Positions 1 to 8,457 of a DNA stretch of 64,000 bases are shown in pieces. This DNA is from Caballeronia turbans. GTDB taxonomy: Bacteria; Pseudomonadota; Gammaproteobacteria; Burkholderiales; Burkholderiaceae. Location of the stretch: positions 1 to 64,000 of the forward strand of contig FCOD02000004.1 in the NCBI GenBank assembly GCA_001544655.2. Reading direction: 5' to 3'. A program made the translations under genes and the position numbers. The notes below the pieces were generated by a model that did not search any database, had not been told where the DNA came from, and saw only the letters and a program-made list of their open reading frames with translations. The stretch's first letter is position 1. Every line of letters begins with the position of its first letter.

Positions 1-196
1 GCAGTCGAAGGATCAGGAACGTGCGCGGCGCGTGGCCATGAAAATGCGCGCGGGCAGCGTCTACGTGAATTATCCGGTCTGGGATGCGGGCTCGCCGTTC
101 GGTGGCTACAAGCAGTCGGGCAATGGGCGCGAATATGGCGAGTGGGGACTGGAGGCGTTTCTCGAAGTAAAGGGGATCGTCGGTTACGGGGCGTAG
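1..196 (+). CDS. Aldehyde dehydrogenase, C-terminal end only
   Basis: The window opens inside this gene; reading frame 2 gives 64 residues to a TAG at 194-196. The stretch FGGYKQSGNGREYGEWGLEAF is the typical end of an NAD(P)-dependent aldehyde dehydrogenase, where the FGG-KQSG-GRE signature lies near the oligomerisation domain. The catalytic Cys and Glu lie outside the window. Its last 13 bases overlap the 3' end of the convergent GMC oxidoreductase. An alcohol-oxidising GMC enzyme beside an aldehyde dehydrogenase suggests sequential alcohol to aldehyde to acid oxidation, but the substrate is not visible. Confidence 0.9.
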   Translation, partial: QSKDQERARRVAMKMRAGSVYVNYPVWDAGSPFGGYKQSGNGREYGEWGLEAFLEVKGIVGYGA

Positions 197-1917
197 TCGG
201 GCATGTGCGTTGCCGGCTCGCGTCCGTCACGCGCCGTGCCACGCAACACATCCGCCACGCGTTCCGCGATCATGATCGTCGGCACGTTTGTGTTCGCGCA
301 CGGAAGCGACGGCATCAGCGATGCATCGCACACGTACAGGCCTTCTATGCCATGAACCGCGCCGCGCGCATCAGTTACGGCCAACGGATCGTTCGATGCC
401 CCCATGCGGCACGTTCCCGACGGATGCCAGGTGCCGCCCACCGAACGCTTCACGAACGCCGTCATCGCGTGATCGTCTTCGAGCAGTTCGTCGATGGTCA
501 CGCCCTGCGTCACGACATGCTTGATCAACCGGCCGCGCAACGGTCCCGCGAGATCGAGCAACGCGCTCAACGCGCCGCGCTGCACCGCGTTCCATGTTCC
601 CGGAACAGCCACCGCGGCCACGCGTGGCGAATAACTCGACGGAAAGATCGCATCGCGATACGCATTCATCGATGGCGATGACAAAACGGAAGCGCCGAAG
701 CGCAACGCAAGCTTGAGCCGTTCGAGATCGCGCGAATCGGAGAGCATGGCGAAATCGACATCGGGTTCATCGAATGCACTCGCTGACGCAAGCGTCACGC
801 GCCCGCGCGAATACGACTTGTTGACCCAGAAGAAGATCGTTCCCAGTCGATATCCAACCGAGTGCCAGCCAGAGCGCGACAGGATCGCGCCATGCATGTC
901 GCCTGGAACGGTATTCGGCAAGCCGGAAGAGAAGCGCACGATCGCCTGCTCGTGATGTTCGTCCGGAAACGGCGTGCGCGCTGCGCGCGGGAGATATGCG
1001 GACACGGCAATCGACGGATGCTCCATCAGATTGCGCCCGACGCCCGGACGATCAGCGAGTACATGGATGCCGAGCGAGGCGAGTTCATCGGCGGGACCGA
1101 TCCCGCTTCGCATCAGCAATGCAGGACTATGAATCGCACCCGCCGATACGATCACGCGATGCGCCTTCAGTTCTTCACGTGTGCCGTGCGCGTTCACGAT
1201 GCGCGCGCCGATTGCACGCTTGCCGTCGAACAGAATGCGCTCGACGACTTCGCCGGTGCGTATCGTCAGGTTGCTGCGTGCGCGCACGGCATCGTCTAGA
1301 TAGCAGACTGAAGTCGGAATGCGTTCGCCCTGCGCACTGACCGCGATCGAACCGATGAAGGTGCCGTCTTGCCAGGGCCCGTTCTGATCATCGTGCAATG
1401 CATGACCGCTTTCGGCAAGCGAGCCAAGGACCGCGCGCACGAATGGCGATATGCGCGGCCATGCCGTTCGCTGGATACGCACGGGGCCATCGCTGCCGTG
1501 CAATGCGCCGCTGAAGTCGCAATCCGTTTCGAGCGCGCGAAAGTAGGGCAGGCATGTTTGCCAGTTCCAGCCCGATGCGCCGAGCGCTTCCCATTCGTCG
1601 TAGTCGGCGGGAGCGCCGCGATTGGCCATCAGTGCGTTGATGGCCGAGCCGCCGCCCAGAAGACGTGCCTGTTCGTAGCGTCGCATGGCGGCGCTGCGGC
1701 TCATGCGCGCTTTCAACGTTTGCCAGATGTTGCGCGCGTCGAGATACGCGCGGCCCGGATAACGGCTGCGAATGGCATCGGGCATCGTGTGCGCGGAGAT
1801 ATCGCGGCCCGCTTCGACGAGGCATACGCTCGCTCGCGCATCTTCGGAAAGGCGCGCGGCCAGCACGCAACCAGCGGAGCCGCCCCCCAGAATAAGATAG
1901 TCGAACACGTGAGGCAC
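184..1917 (-). CDS. GMC-family FAD oxidoreductase (choline/alcohol dehydrogenase type)
   Basis: This 577-residue flavoenzyme probably oxidises an alcohol to an aldehyde. Its N-terminus has the FAD dinucleotide-binding motif ILGGGSAGCVLAARL (about residues 9-23) ending in EAG, and the GMC signature RLLGGGSAINALMANRG lies near residues 84-100. The C-terminal catalytic region contains WHPSGTCRMG, whose His is the catalytic base, and CANTNVPTIMIAER, where Asn replaces the second His, as in many GMC enzymes. Length is normal for the choline dehydrogenase-like group. It lies 11 bp downstream of a polyamine-type binding protein on the same strand, so both are probably one transcript. The substrate is unknown; choline, an amino alcohol or polyethylene-glycol-like alcohols are possible. 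Confidence 0.93.
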   Translation of the reverse strand: MPHVFDYLILGGGSAGCVLAARLSEDARASVCLVEAGRDISAHTMPDAIRSRYPGRAYLDARNIWQTLKARMSRSAAMRRYEQARLLGGGSAINALMANRGAPADYDEWEALGASGWNWQTCLPYFRALETDCDFSGALHGSDGPVRIQRTAWPRISPFVRAVLGSLAESGHALHDDQNGPWQDGTFIGSIAVSAQGERIPTSVCYLDDAVRARSNLTIRTGEVVERILFDGKRAIGARIVNAHGTREELKAHRVIVSAGAIHSPALLMRSGIGPADELASLGIHVLADRPGVGRNLMEHPSIAVSAYLPRAARTPFPDEHHEQAIVRFSSGLPNTVPGDMHGAILSRSGWHSVGYRLGTIFFWVNKSYSRGRVTLASASAFDEPDVDFAMLSDSRDLERLKLALRFGASVLSSPSMNAYRDAIFPSSYSPRVAAVAVPGTWNAVQRGALSALLDLAGPLRGRLIKHVVTQGVTIDELLEDDHAMTAFVKRSVGGTWHPSGTCRMGASNDPLAVTDARGAVHGIEGLYVCDASLMPSLPCANTNVPTIMIAERVADVLRGTARDGREPATHMPDYAP

Positions 1918-1928
1918 TCAAAGCCGCA

Positions 1929-2990
1929 CTACTGCATGAACTTGAGCCAACGCGCCTTCGCCTGAATGCCCGGCTCCGACGCCCACCAATCCTCCGACAG
2001 CAGCGCCTGCTTCGCCGCATTCGCTGGCGCGCTCGGCAATTCGGCGGCGCGTTTGTCGGTGATCTTGCCGGTTTTGAATGCTGCCGGATTCCCCGGGCCG
2101 TAGTCGATATACAGCGGCAGATTCGCCTGCAATTCCGGCGATAGGGCCGCGTTCAGGAAGCGCACGGCATCGTTCAGATTCGGCGCGTTCTTCAGGATGC
2201 AAAGCTGCGTGTTCTGCAGAATGCCGTCGTTGAACGTAAAGGCGACGTCCGGATCATCCTTCATCACGGCGCTTGCGCGGCCATTCCAGATCATCGTCAT
2301 ATCGACTTCGCCGTCGTGCAGCAATTGCGCGGACTGTCCGCCCGAGGTCCACCATACGGTGATGTTCGGCTTGATCTCTTCGAGCTTCTTGAACGCGCGG
2401 TCCACGTCGAGCGGATAGAGCTTGTCGCGCGGCACGCCATCGGCGAGCAGCGCGGCTTCGAGCACGGTCATCGGATCGTTGCGCAGCGCGCGCGTGCCGG
2501 GAAAGTTCTTCACGTCCCAGAAGTCCTTCCAGCTTTGCGGCACCTTCTTGAGCGTCTTCTTGTTATAGCCGATGACGGTCGAATAGAACTCGTACGCGAC
2601 CGAATAAGGCGTGCGGTATTTCTCCGGGACCGTTGCCGCGTTGGGAATCTTCGAAAAGTCGAGCTTTTCCACCAGACCTTCTCGTCCGCCGCGCAGGCAG
2701 TTGGAAGGCGGCGTATCGACGACGTCCCAGATCGGCTTGCCCGTCGCGCCTTGCGCCTTGATCTGTGGCCACGCGTCCGGAATGCTGTCCTGATTGATCG
2801 TGATGCCGAGCTGTTTCGCGGCGGGGTCGAGAATCGCCTTGGTCTGCGCTTCCTGATACGCGCCGCCTTGCGACACGAACGTGATCTTGCCCGCCGCGGA
2901 TGCGGGCGCCGCACTTGCGATGGAGAGCAGCAACGTCATGGCGAGCGGGCGAACGGGGAAGTGCGTGCAACGGAACCTTGCAATGTTCAT
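1929..2990 (-). CDS. Spermidine/putrescine-type ABC substrate-binding protein
   Basis: About 353 residues with an N-terminal signal peptide (hydrophobic AMTLLLSIASAAPASAAG, cleavage near residue 33), then ITFVSQGGAYQEAQTKAI, the start of a PotD/PotF-like periplasmic binding protein. Internal segments such as WTSGGQSAQLLHDGEVDM and YIDYGPGNPAA fit extracellular solute-binding family 1/8. It should capture a small cationic or amino-alcohol solute. A GTG at 2993 immediately precedes the ATG chosen here; a GAGGA ribosome-binding site suits either. No permease or ATPase gene accompanies it in the window, so it is an orphan binding protein, apparently co-transcribed with the GMC oxidoreductase. Confidence 0.88.
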   Translation of the reverse strand: MNIARFRCTHFPVRPLAMTLLLSIASAAPASAAGKITFVSQGGAYQEAQTKAILDPAAKQLGITINQDSIPDAWPQIKAQGATGKPIWDVVDTPPSNCLRGGREGLVEKLDFSKIPNAATVPEKYRTPYSVAYEFYSTVIGYNKKTLKKVPQSWKDFWDVKNFPGTRALRNDPMTVLEAALLADGVPRDKLYPLDVDRAFKKLEEIKPNITVWWTSGGQSAQLLHDGEVDMTMIWNGRASAVMKDDPDVAFTFNDGILQNTQLCILKNAPNLNDAVRFLNAALSPELQANLPLYIDYGPGNPAAFKTGKITDKRAAELPSAPANAAKQALLSEDWWASEPGIQAKARWLKFMQ

Positions 2991-3439
2991 CACGGCGTTT
3001 TCCTCGACAAGGTTGAAGCGGATGTCTTGCGGATCGCGCGATCCCGCTTGCTTCGACCGAAAGCGAGGACGGCGCGTGGATGACTAAAAATATATTGAGT
3101 CAAATACGCGGCGGCAACGCCGGAATTGTTGGAGCGACCATGACCTGATGTTATGTCAGTGCAATGGTCGCATCCCGTCGCGCCTTAAGAAGACGTTTGG
3201 CGCAACTGTCGCCTTGCTCTGTCGAGATTGCTTTGCGCTTCCGTGTAACACGCAATAGACAAACTGATGCCCGTGCAACGTTGAATCGAATTGCTCGCGC
3301 TAGTCTCGCCGAGGCTAGGATTCCCGGGCGACCGGCAGATAGAGAATCACGCCGGGATCGAGAGATTGCCCCAGCGGGCGCCGAACGAAGTGATGGGTTT
3401 CTGCTAGCGCTCCCCGATCAGCAGCGCGGTGCATCGCCA
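2991..3439. other. Gene-free stretch with two inverted repeats
   Basis: No credible coding sequence is seen. A TGACT/AGTCA inverted repeat (3081-3085 and 3098-3102) brackets an AT-rich core upstream of the binding-protein gene, a plausible operator or promoter. Further out, an 8-bp inverted repeat GCGACCAT/ATGGTCGC (3134-3141 and 3164-3171) encloses a smaller TGAC/GTCA repeat. Neither is followed by a T-run, so neither looks like a terminator. The remainder is the 3' flank of the broken LysR gene. Confidence 0.5.
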
Positions 3440-4379
3440 TCAGCGTCGCGCGGGACGCTGGCGCGCGCTCGGCGCGCGCTTGCGATTCGCTTCGGCATAT
3501 TCGCGGATCATGTCCGTCAGCGCTCGCAGCCCGGCTGGCACGTGGCGCCGTCCGGGAAAGTAGAGGCAGAGCCCGTCGAGGGGCGGCGTCCAATCTTCCA
3601 GCACGCGCACGAGCGTTCCGGCCGCGAGTTCCGTGCTCACGTTCCATTCGGTCAGGTACGCGAGCCCGAGCCCCGCGCGCGCTGCAGCGAGCATCAGGCC
3701 GGGTTCGTCGAGTGTGAGCGTGCCGTCGCCGTGGATGCGCAAGGTTTCGCCGTGACGCTCGAACTCCCATTGGTAGATGGAGCCGCTCGGCATTCGGCTG
3801 CGGATGCAGCGGTGCGCCGCCAGATCCGCGGGCGTGCGCGGCGGCGGGTGTCGGCCGAAATAGTCCGGGCTGCCGACTACGGCGAAGCGCTGCCGTTCGC
3901 CAAACGGCACCGCGATCATGTCTTGCGGCACGGATTCGCTCAGACGGATGCCCGCGTCGAATCCTTCGACCACGATATCGATGAGCCGGCCTTCGGTGAC
4001 GATATCGAGCTTCATGTCGGGGTAGCGTTGAAGGAATGCGATGAACAAGCGGCATCACCTGACGCGCCGCGCCCGCTGATGTATTGATGCGCAAGGTGCC
4101 CGACGGCTGGTCGCGGAAGCTGCCCGCCTGATCGAGCGCATCGCGGATGGCCGAGAGCGCGGGCGCGACGTTCTGCACGAACTGCGCGCCCGCCTCCGAG
4201 AGCGACACGCTGCGCGTCGTCCGGTTGAAGAGCCGCACGCCGATGCGGGCCTCGAGCGCGGCGACCGCGTGACTCAGCGCGGACGTCGAGATGCTCATCT
4301 CCCTTGCCGCCGCCCGGAAGCTGCGATGCCGCGCGACCGCCAGCACCGCTTCGAGCTCTCCCATTCCAGAGGTCTTCAT
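3440..4379 (-). pseudogene. LysR-family regulator broken by a +1 frameshift
   Basis: The first frame, from ATG at 4379, gives a normal LysR winged helix-turn-helix (SFRAAAREMSISTSALSHAV, about residues 20-39, then ARIGVRLFNRTTRSVSLSEAG). Sense is lost after ARQVMPL. The expected continuation [16 protein letters not shown], with the whole effector-binding domain, is in the next frame and ends at 3440. One extra A within 4046-4048 (forward GAACAAG where GAACAG would restore frame) explains it. Repaired, the protein would be about 313 residues, normal for LysR. It is divergent from the aldehyde dehydrogenase at 4480 and would be its natural regulator. Real mutation and base-call error cannot be told apart here. 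Confidence 0.85.
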
Positions 4380-4446
4380 TGTGCTAAATCGTTCAATAGG
4401 TCATGCCGGATTGTACGGCTAGTCGAATTAATCGAAACGCCTTATC

Positions 4447-4477
4447 TTCGTTTCAAGTTAATGACTAACGAAACGAA
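4447..4477. promoter_or_regulatory. Operator-like inverted repeat before the aldehyde dehydrogenase
   Basis: A perfect 8-bp inverted repeat, TTCGTTTC (4447-4454) and GAAACGAA (4470-4477), with a 15-bp spacer ends two bases before the ATG at 4480. It lies in the 100-bp divergent region shared with the frameshifted LysR gene, next to TCGA-ATTAA-TCGA. No Shine-Dalgarno sequence is evident before that ATG, so the palindrome occupies the translation initiation region. Role inferred from position only. Confidence 0.4.
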
Positions 4478-4479
4478 TC

Positions 4480-5901
4480 ATGCAGATCATCGACCGAATC
4501 TATATAGACGGCGCTTTCGTCACGCCGCACGGCGAGGAGCTTTTCGACCTCGTCAATCCCGCCACTGAGCGTGTGATCGGCCGCGTGCGGCTCGCCGACG
4601 CGCAAGACGCGCGCCGCGCCGTCGCGGCGGCGAAGCGGGCATTTTCAGCGTTCTCCCGCACGGACAGGCGCGAGCGCATCGACATGCTCAAGCGCCTGCA
4701 CGCCGCCGTCGTAGCGAAAGAAGATGCGCTTTTCGAGGCGATCGTCGAGGAGTATGGCGCGCCGGTATCGCGCGGGCGCTGGATGGCGCGGCACGCGAGC
4801 AACGTGCTGATCGAGGCGGCTAGCGTGCTCGAAGACTACGCGTTCGTCCGTGAGGCGGGAACCGCCAGGGTGGTGATGCAGCCGCTCGGCGTGGCCGGGC
4901 TGATCACGCCTTGGAACAGCGACGCGGGCTTCATTTGCGGCAAACTCGCGGCGGCGCTCGCGGCCGGCTGCACGGCGGTCGTCAAGCCGAGCGAGATGAG
5001 CGCGATCCAGACGCGCGTGGTCACCGAGGCGCTGCACGACGCGGGGCTCCCCGCGGGGGTGTTCAACATCGTGACCGGGCGTGGCGAGACTGTCGGCGCG
5101 GAGATCAGCGCGCATCCGGATATCGCCAAGCTGTCGTTCACCGGCTCGACGCGCGTCGGCAAGACCATTCTGCGCACCGCCGCTGACACGCTCAAGCGCG
5201 TGACGCTGGAACTGGGCGGCAAGTCGCCGACGATCGTGCTCGACGACGCGGACTTCGATGCAGCCGTGCCGCTCGCGCTCGATGCAGGTTTCATGAACAG
5301 CGGGCAGGCATGCATCGCGGGCACCCGCATCCTGGTGCCGCGGGCGCGGCTCGCGGAGTTCGAGCATAAGATCGTGCGCGCGGTCGCGCAGATCCAGTCG
5401 GGCGATCCGCGGGATCCGCGCACGGGCATCGGACCGATGGTCAGCGGCAAGCAATGGGAGCGCGTGCAGCACTATATTCGCATGGGCATCGAAGAGGGCG
5501 CGCGGCTGATTGCGGGCGGCGAGGGACGTCCGGACAACGTGGGCGCGGGCTGGTTCGTGCGTCCCACGCTCTTCAGCGACGTGCGCAACGACATGACCAT
5601 TGCGCGCGAGGAGATCTTCGGGCCGGTGCTGTCGATTATCGCGTATGGCGACACGGAAGAAGCGATCGCCATCGCCAACGACACGCCCTACGGCCTGCAA
5701 GCCTACGTGTGCTCATCCGACACGGTGCGCGCGAACGCCGTTGCCGCGCGCATCGAAGCGGGGCGCGTGCTAATCAACACGCTCGCTCACGAGCCCGCCG
5801 CCCCGTTCGGCGGCTTCAAGCAATCGGGCATCGGTCGCGAATACGGTGCGTTTGGGATTGAGGCATTTCTCGAGCCGAAGGCGCTGCTTGGCGCCCGCTA
5901 G
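4480..5901 (+). CDS. NAD(P)-dependent aldehyde dehydrogenase
   Basis: This 473-residue aldehyde dehydrogenase is full length. It contains LITPWNSD (cofactor-domain entry, the usual PWN), KPSEMSA, FTGSTRVGKTI (Rossmann region), LELGGKSPTIVLDDAD (catalytic general-base Glu in LELGG) and NSGQACIAGTRI with the nucleophilic Cys. The C-terminal FGGFKQSGIGREYG is intact. The ATG at 4480 begins MQIIDRIYIDG, a normal start for the family. It is divergent from a frameshifted LysR regulator, so it may be constitutive or under another factor. It belongs to the same family as the fragment at the left edge. The substrate is not identifiable. Confidence 0.95.
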   Translation: MQIIDRIYIDGAFVTPHGEELFDLVNPATERVIGRVRLADAQDARRAVAAAKRAFSAFSRTDRRERIDMLKRLHAAVVAKEDALFEAIVEEYGAPVSRGRWMARHASNVLIEAASVLEDYAFVREAGTARVVMQPLGVAGLITPWNSDAGFICGKLAAALAAGCTAVVKPSEMSAIQTRVVTEALHDAGLPAGVFNIVTGRGETVGAEISAHPDIAKLSFTGSTRVGKTILRTAADTLKRVTLELGGKSPTIVLDDADFDAAVPLALDAGFMNSGQACIAGTRILVPRARLAEFEHKIVRAVAQIQSGDPRDPRTGIGPMVSGKQWERVQHYIRMGIEEGARLIAGGEGRPDNVGAGWFVRPTLFSDVRNDMTIAREEIFGPVLSIIAYGDTEEAIAIANDTPYGLQAYVCSSDTVRANAVAARIEAGRVLINTLAHEPAAPFGGFKQSGIGREYGAFGIEAFLEPKALLGAR

Positions 5902-6344
5902 CGCTCAGCCCGACGCCGCGCGCGCCGTTTCCTCGCCGAGCAGAAGCGGCAGTTCCAGCAAGGTGCGATGCGCGCCGCCCTTGCTATGACCGCGCCCGTA
6001 TACGTTCCGGGGCTCTTTGCTGCCGGGACGCTCGACCTTGATGGCTTCGGCGCCGGGTGCCGCGAGGCAGCGCCCCACGTACGGGCCCGCGAGAAAGTGG
6101 CTGTATGGAACGACTTGACGAGCACGACGACCAGATCGACCGTACCGGCCTCGGCGGCGCGTCTCGTTGCGCGGACCATGACATGCCGCGAACCGTTGGC
6201 GTCGTCGACCCGCAAACCTTCGCGGCGGATGGCTTCGACATGCGCGACCGATCGGTTGAGCAGCCACGTCTCGTGACCGGCTTCGGTAAGCGCAGCGCCG
6301 ATGGCGCAGCCCAGTGCGCCGGCACCCAGCATCGCAATCTTCAA
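5898..6344 (-). pseudogene. Chimeric remnant: PanE-like N-terminus joined to a CaiB-type CoA-transferase fragment
   Basis: From a TTG at 6344, with AAGGAGA upstream, the frame reads KIAMLGAGALGCAIGAALTE and later DLVVVLVKSFHT, the NADP-binding N-terminus of a ketopantoate reductase (PanE/ApbA) family protein. Homology stops near 6100. Immediately afterwards a different frame reads SHFLAGPYVGRCLA and GAEAIKVERPGS, the N-terminal signature of family III (CaiB/BaiF) CoA-transferases, which continues for only some 20 residues. Neither protein is complete (families are about 300 and 400 residues). It looks like a deletion scar between two former neighbouring genes. The end, about HRTLLELPLLLGEE, was not assigned. 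Confidence 0.75.
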
Positions 6345-6393
6345 TGGTCTCTCCTTGAATGGCGTCCACGATACGAGTTGCTGTTCATATCGG

Positions 6394-6426
6394 CAATGCA
6401 ATGGCTACAATGACATCATTGCATTG
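6394..6426. promoter_or_regulatory. Overlapping palindromes upstream of the PanE remnant
   Basis: A perfect 10-bp inverted repeat, CAATGCAATG (6394-6403) and CATTGCATTG (6417-6426), encloses a second one, CAATGA-CA-TCATTG (6408-6421). It lies about 50-80 bp upstream of the PanE-like start. Such nested half-sites resemble a repressor operator (IclR, GntR or MarR type). Since the downstream gene is broken, it may be a relic. Confidence 0.45.
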
Positions 6427-6754
6427 GGCGATAACACCATGTCTTTCGCCTGAACTGCCATTGTGCAGGTTTGATGCTGGAAGGCCGCAAGGGGGCGTGA
6501 GTGTGAGCTCGCTGATGCCGGGAGTTGTAGTCCTGCGGCGCCACGCCGCCAACGTCAGCAATCCGCTTGGCTGCTGACGTAGAACGCGGCTCGTTCCAAC
6601 GTCCGCACTTCTGACTAACGGATCGCATAAGTCTCTCAACTGCAATAGTTATTCGGAAAAGCGCGCATAGCATCCGGGAAACGCTTCGTTTGATCGGGGT
6701 GGGGACGAACGTACCATCATTCGTTCAACCTTTTCCCGATCATCCCCGCCCCGC
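6427..6754. other. Gene-free stretch before the transporter operon
   Basis: No open reading frame with recognisable protein similarity is found in 328 bp. Short frames on either strand have no start signals and no family motifs. An imperfect ACGAA/TTCGT repeat with AT-rich bases lies near 6708-6726, just before the permease gene, and may be part of its promoter region. No clear -10/-35 pair is seen. Confidence 0.4.
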
Positions 6755-7669
6755 ATGCCCATGAACGTGCCCCGCTATCCTTCTGCTGCGCTACGGCTCG
6801 ATGCCGGCGCGCCTTCCGAATGGGACGAAAAGCGTACCAACGATGCCCGCGCGCTCGTCGACCTGCCGACCCGCGAAGCGGCGCAGCCAGGAGCGCTCGC
6901 GTTAAGCGCACTGCGTTCGCGCGGTCTGCGTATCGGCGTGCCGCTCGCGTTGATCGTCCTGTGGCAGCTTGCCTCGTCGCTGCAACTCGTCGCGCCCGAG
7001 ACCTTGCCGCCGCCGACGGTCATCGTCGCGGCACTGAAAGAACTGATCGCGGACGGCGAACTGCAAAGCGCGATTGGCGTGTCGCTCGTGCGCGCGGCGA
7101 CGGGCCTTGCCATCGGCGGCGGTATCGGTCTTTTGGCCGGCCTGTTCGCGGGCCTGTGGCGCGTCGGCGAAGAGATCGTCGATGCGCCGCTGCAGATGCT
7201 GCGCACCATTCCGTTCATTGCCCTGATTCCGCTCTTCATCACTTGGTTCGGCATCGGCGAAGGCGCCAAGGTCGCGGTGATTCTTGCGGCCACGATCTTC
7301 CCGATGTATCTCAACACCTACGCGGGCGTGCGCGGCGTCGATCCGAAATTGCTCGAAGCGGCGCGAGTGTTTGGCCTGTCCAGCCGGCAAGTGGCGCTGC
7401 GCATCATTCTGCCGACGGCGCTGCCGTCGATCCTCGTCGGCGTGCGCTATTCGAGCGCCGTCGCCTTGCTCGCGCTCGTCGTCGCCGAGCAGATCAACGC
7501 GCAGAACGGCATCGGCTACATCCTCGTGAACGCGAACCAGAATCAGCGCGCAGACATCATCATCGCGGGCATTCTGGTGTATGCGGCGCTCGGCATTATC
7601 ACCGACCTCTTGATGCGCGCGCTCGAACATCTCGCTCTGCCGTGGAGGCCGCGTTTTGAACTCGCGTGA
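6755..7669 (+). CDS. ABC transporter permease, SsuC/TauC (sulfonate/nitrate/taurine) type
   Basis: This 304-residue inner-membrane permease has a roughly 55-residue hydrophilic N-terminal tail, then about six membrane segments beginning at GVPLALIVLWQLASSL. The cytoplasmic coupling loop EAARVFGLSSRQVALRIILPTALPSILVG carries the EAA motif that contacts the ATPase. It is first in an operon with an ATPase and a periplasmic protein. The adjoining flavin monooxygenases and SfnB-like enzyme make an aliphatic sulfonate, sulfone or sulfate ester the likely solute. An ATG at 6755 is chosen; the second Met, two codons on, is equally possible. Confidence 0.92.
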   Translation: MPMNVPRYPSAALRLDAGAPSEWDEKRTNDARALVDLPTREAAQPGALALSALRSRGLRIGVPLALIVLWQLASSLQLVAPETLPPPTVIVAALKELIADGELQSAIGVSLVRAATGLAIGGGIGLLAGLFAGLWRVGEEIVDAPLQMLRTIPFIALIPLFITWFGIGEGAKVAVILAATIFPMYLNTYAGVRGVDPKLLEAARVFGLSSRQVALRIILPTALPSILVGVRYSSAVALLALVVAEQINAQNGIGYILVNANQNQRADIIIAGILVYAALGIITDLLMRALEHLALPWRPRFELA

Positions 7670-8429
7670 CATGGAACGTTTCGACGCGTTGCATCAGCGC
7701 GAATCCGCGCTCGAACTCGACGGCGTGAGCCGCGTGTTTTCCGGGCGCGCGGTGCTGAAGGACGTCTCGCTCGCCATCAAGCGTGGCCAGTTCGTCTCGA
7801 TGCTCGGTGCCTCGGGCGCGGGCAAGACGACGTTGTTGCGCATCCTCGCCGGACTCGACCGCGCCGACAGCGGCCGCGTGCGCGTCGCGGGGGCGCGCTC
7901 GGTGGTGTTCCAGGAGCCGCGTCTCGTGCCCGCGAAGCGCGTATGGGAAAACGTCGTCATCGGCCACGACCGCCTGGGTGCGGCGAAGCCGTCCGCGCTC
8001 GCCGCGCTCGACGAAGTTGGCTTATCGCGCCACGCGCAAGGCTGGCCGAAGACGCTTTCCGGCGGCGAGGCTCAGCGCGTCGCGCTCGCGCGTGCGCTCG
8101 TGCGCGAGCCGAAGCTGCTGCTGCTCGACGAACCGTTTGCGGCACTCGATGCGCTGACGCGCATCCGCATGTACGAACTCGTCGCGCGTCTGTGGCTCGC
8201 GCATACGCCTGCGGTGGTGCTTGTTACGCACGACATTGACGAAGCCATTCTGCTTTCCGATCGCATCGTCGTGCTGTCGCAGGGCGAGATCAGCGCGGAC
8301 GTGACGGTCGATGTTCCGCGTCCCCGTTCGCGCGGCGACGAGCAGGCCATCGCGTTGCGCGCGCGGCTGCTCGCGGAACTCGGCGTCGGCGACGATGCAT
8401 TGCAGGCCGCGTCCGGAAACGCGGCATAA
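7656..8429 (+). CDS. ABC transporter ATP-binding protein, SsuB type
   Basis: This 257-residue nucleotide-binding subunit has Walker A GASGAGKTT (about residues 51-59), the signature LSGGEAQRVALARAL, Walker B LLLLDEPFAALD, and the switch His in VLVTHDIDEA. The D-loop and Q-loop (VVFQEPRLVP) are present. It starts with TTG at 7656, supported by a TGGAGG ribosome-binding site seven bases upstream; an ATG at 7671 lacks one. The start overlaps the permease by 14 bp, indicating translational coupling. It powers the SsuC-like permease. Confidence 0.93.
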   Translation: MNSRDMERFDALHQRESALELDGVSRVFSGRAVLKDVSLAIKRGQFVSMLGASGAGKTTLLRILAGLDRADSGRVRVAGARSVVFQEPRLVPAKRVWENVVIGHDRLGAAKPSALAALDEVGLSRHAQGWPKTLSGGEAQRVALARALVREPKLLLLDEPFAALDALTRIRMYELVARLWLAHTPAVVLVTHDIDEAILLSDRIVVLSQGEISADVTVDVPRPRSRGDEQAIALRARLLAELGVGDDALQAASGNAA

Positions 8430-8457
8430 AGACTTCATCCACTCGGATCCCACCTTC

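Noticed and set aside
4043-4050. Programmed ribosomal frameshift in the LysR gene
   Set aside because: No heptameric slippery sequence or downstream structure; LysR proteins are not known to use this, so a mutation or read error is simpler.
6416-6673. 85-codon minus-strand frame before the SsuC-like gene
   Set aside because: No motif, no ribosome-binding site and atypical composition; treated as noncoding.
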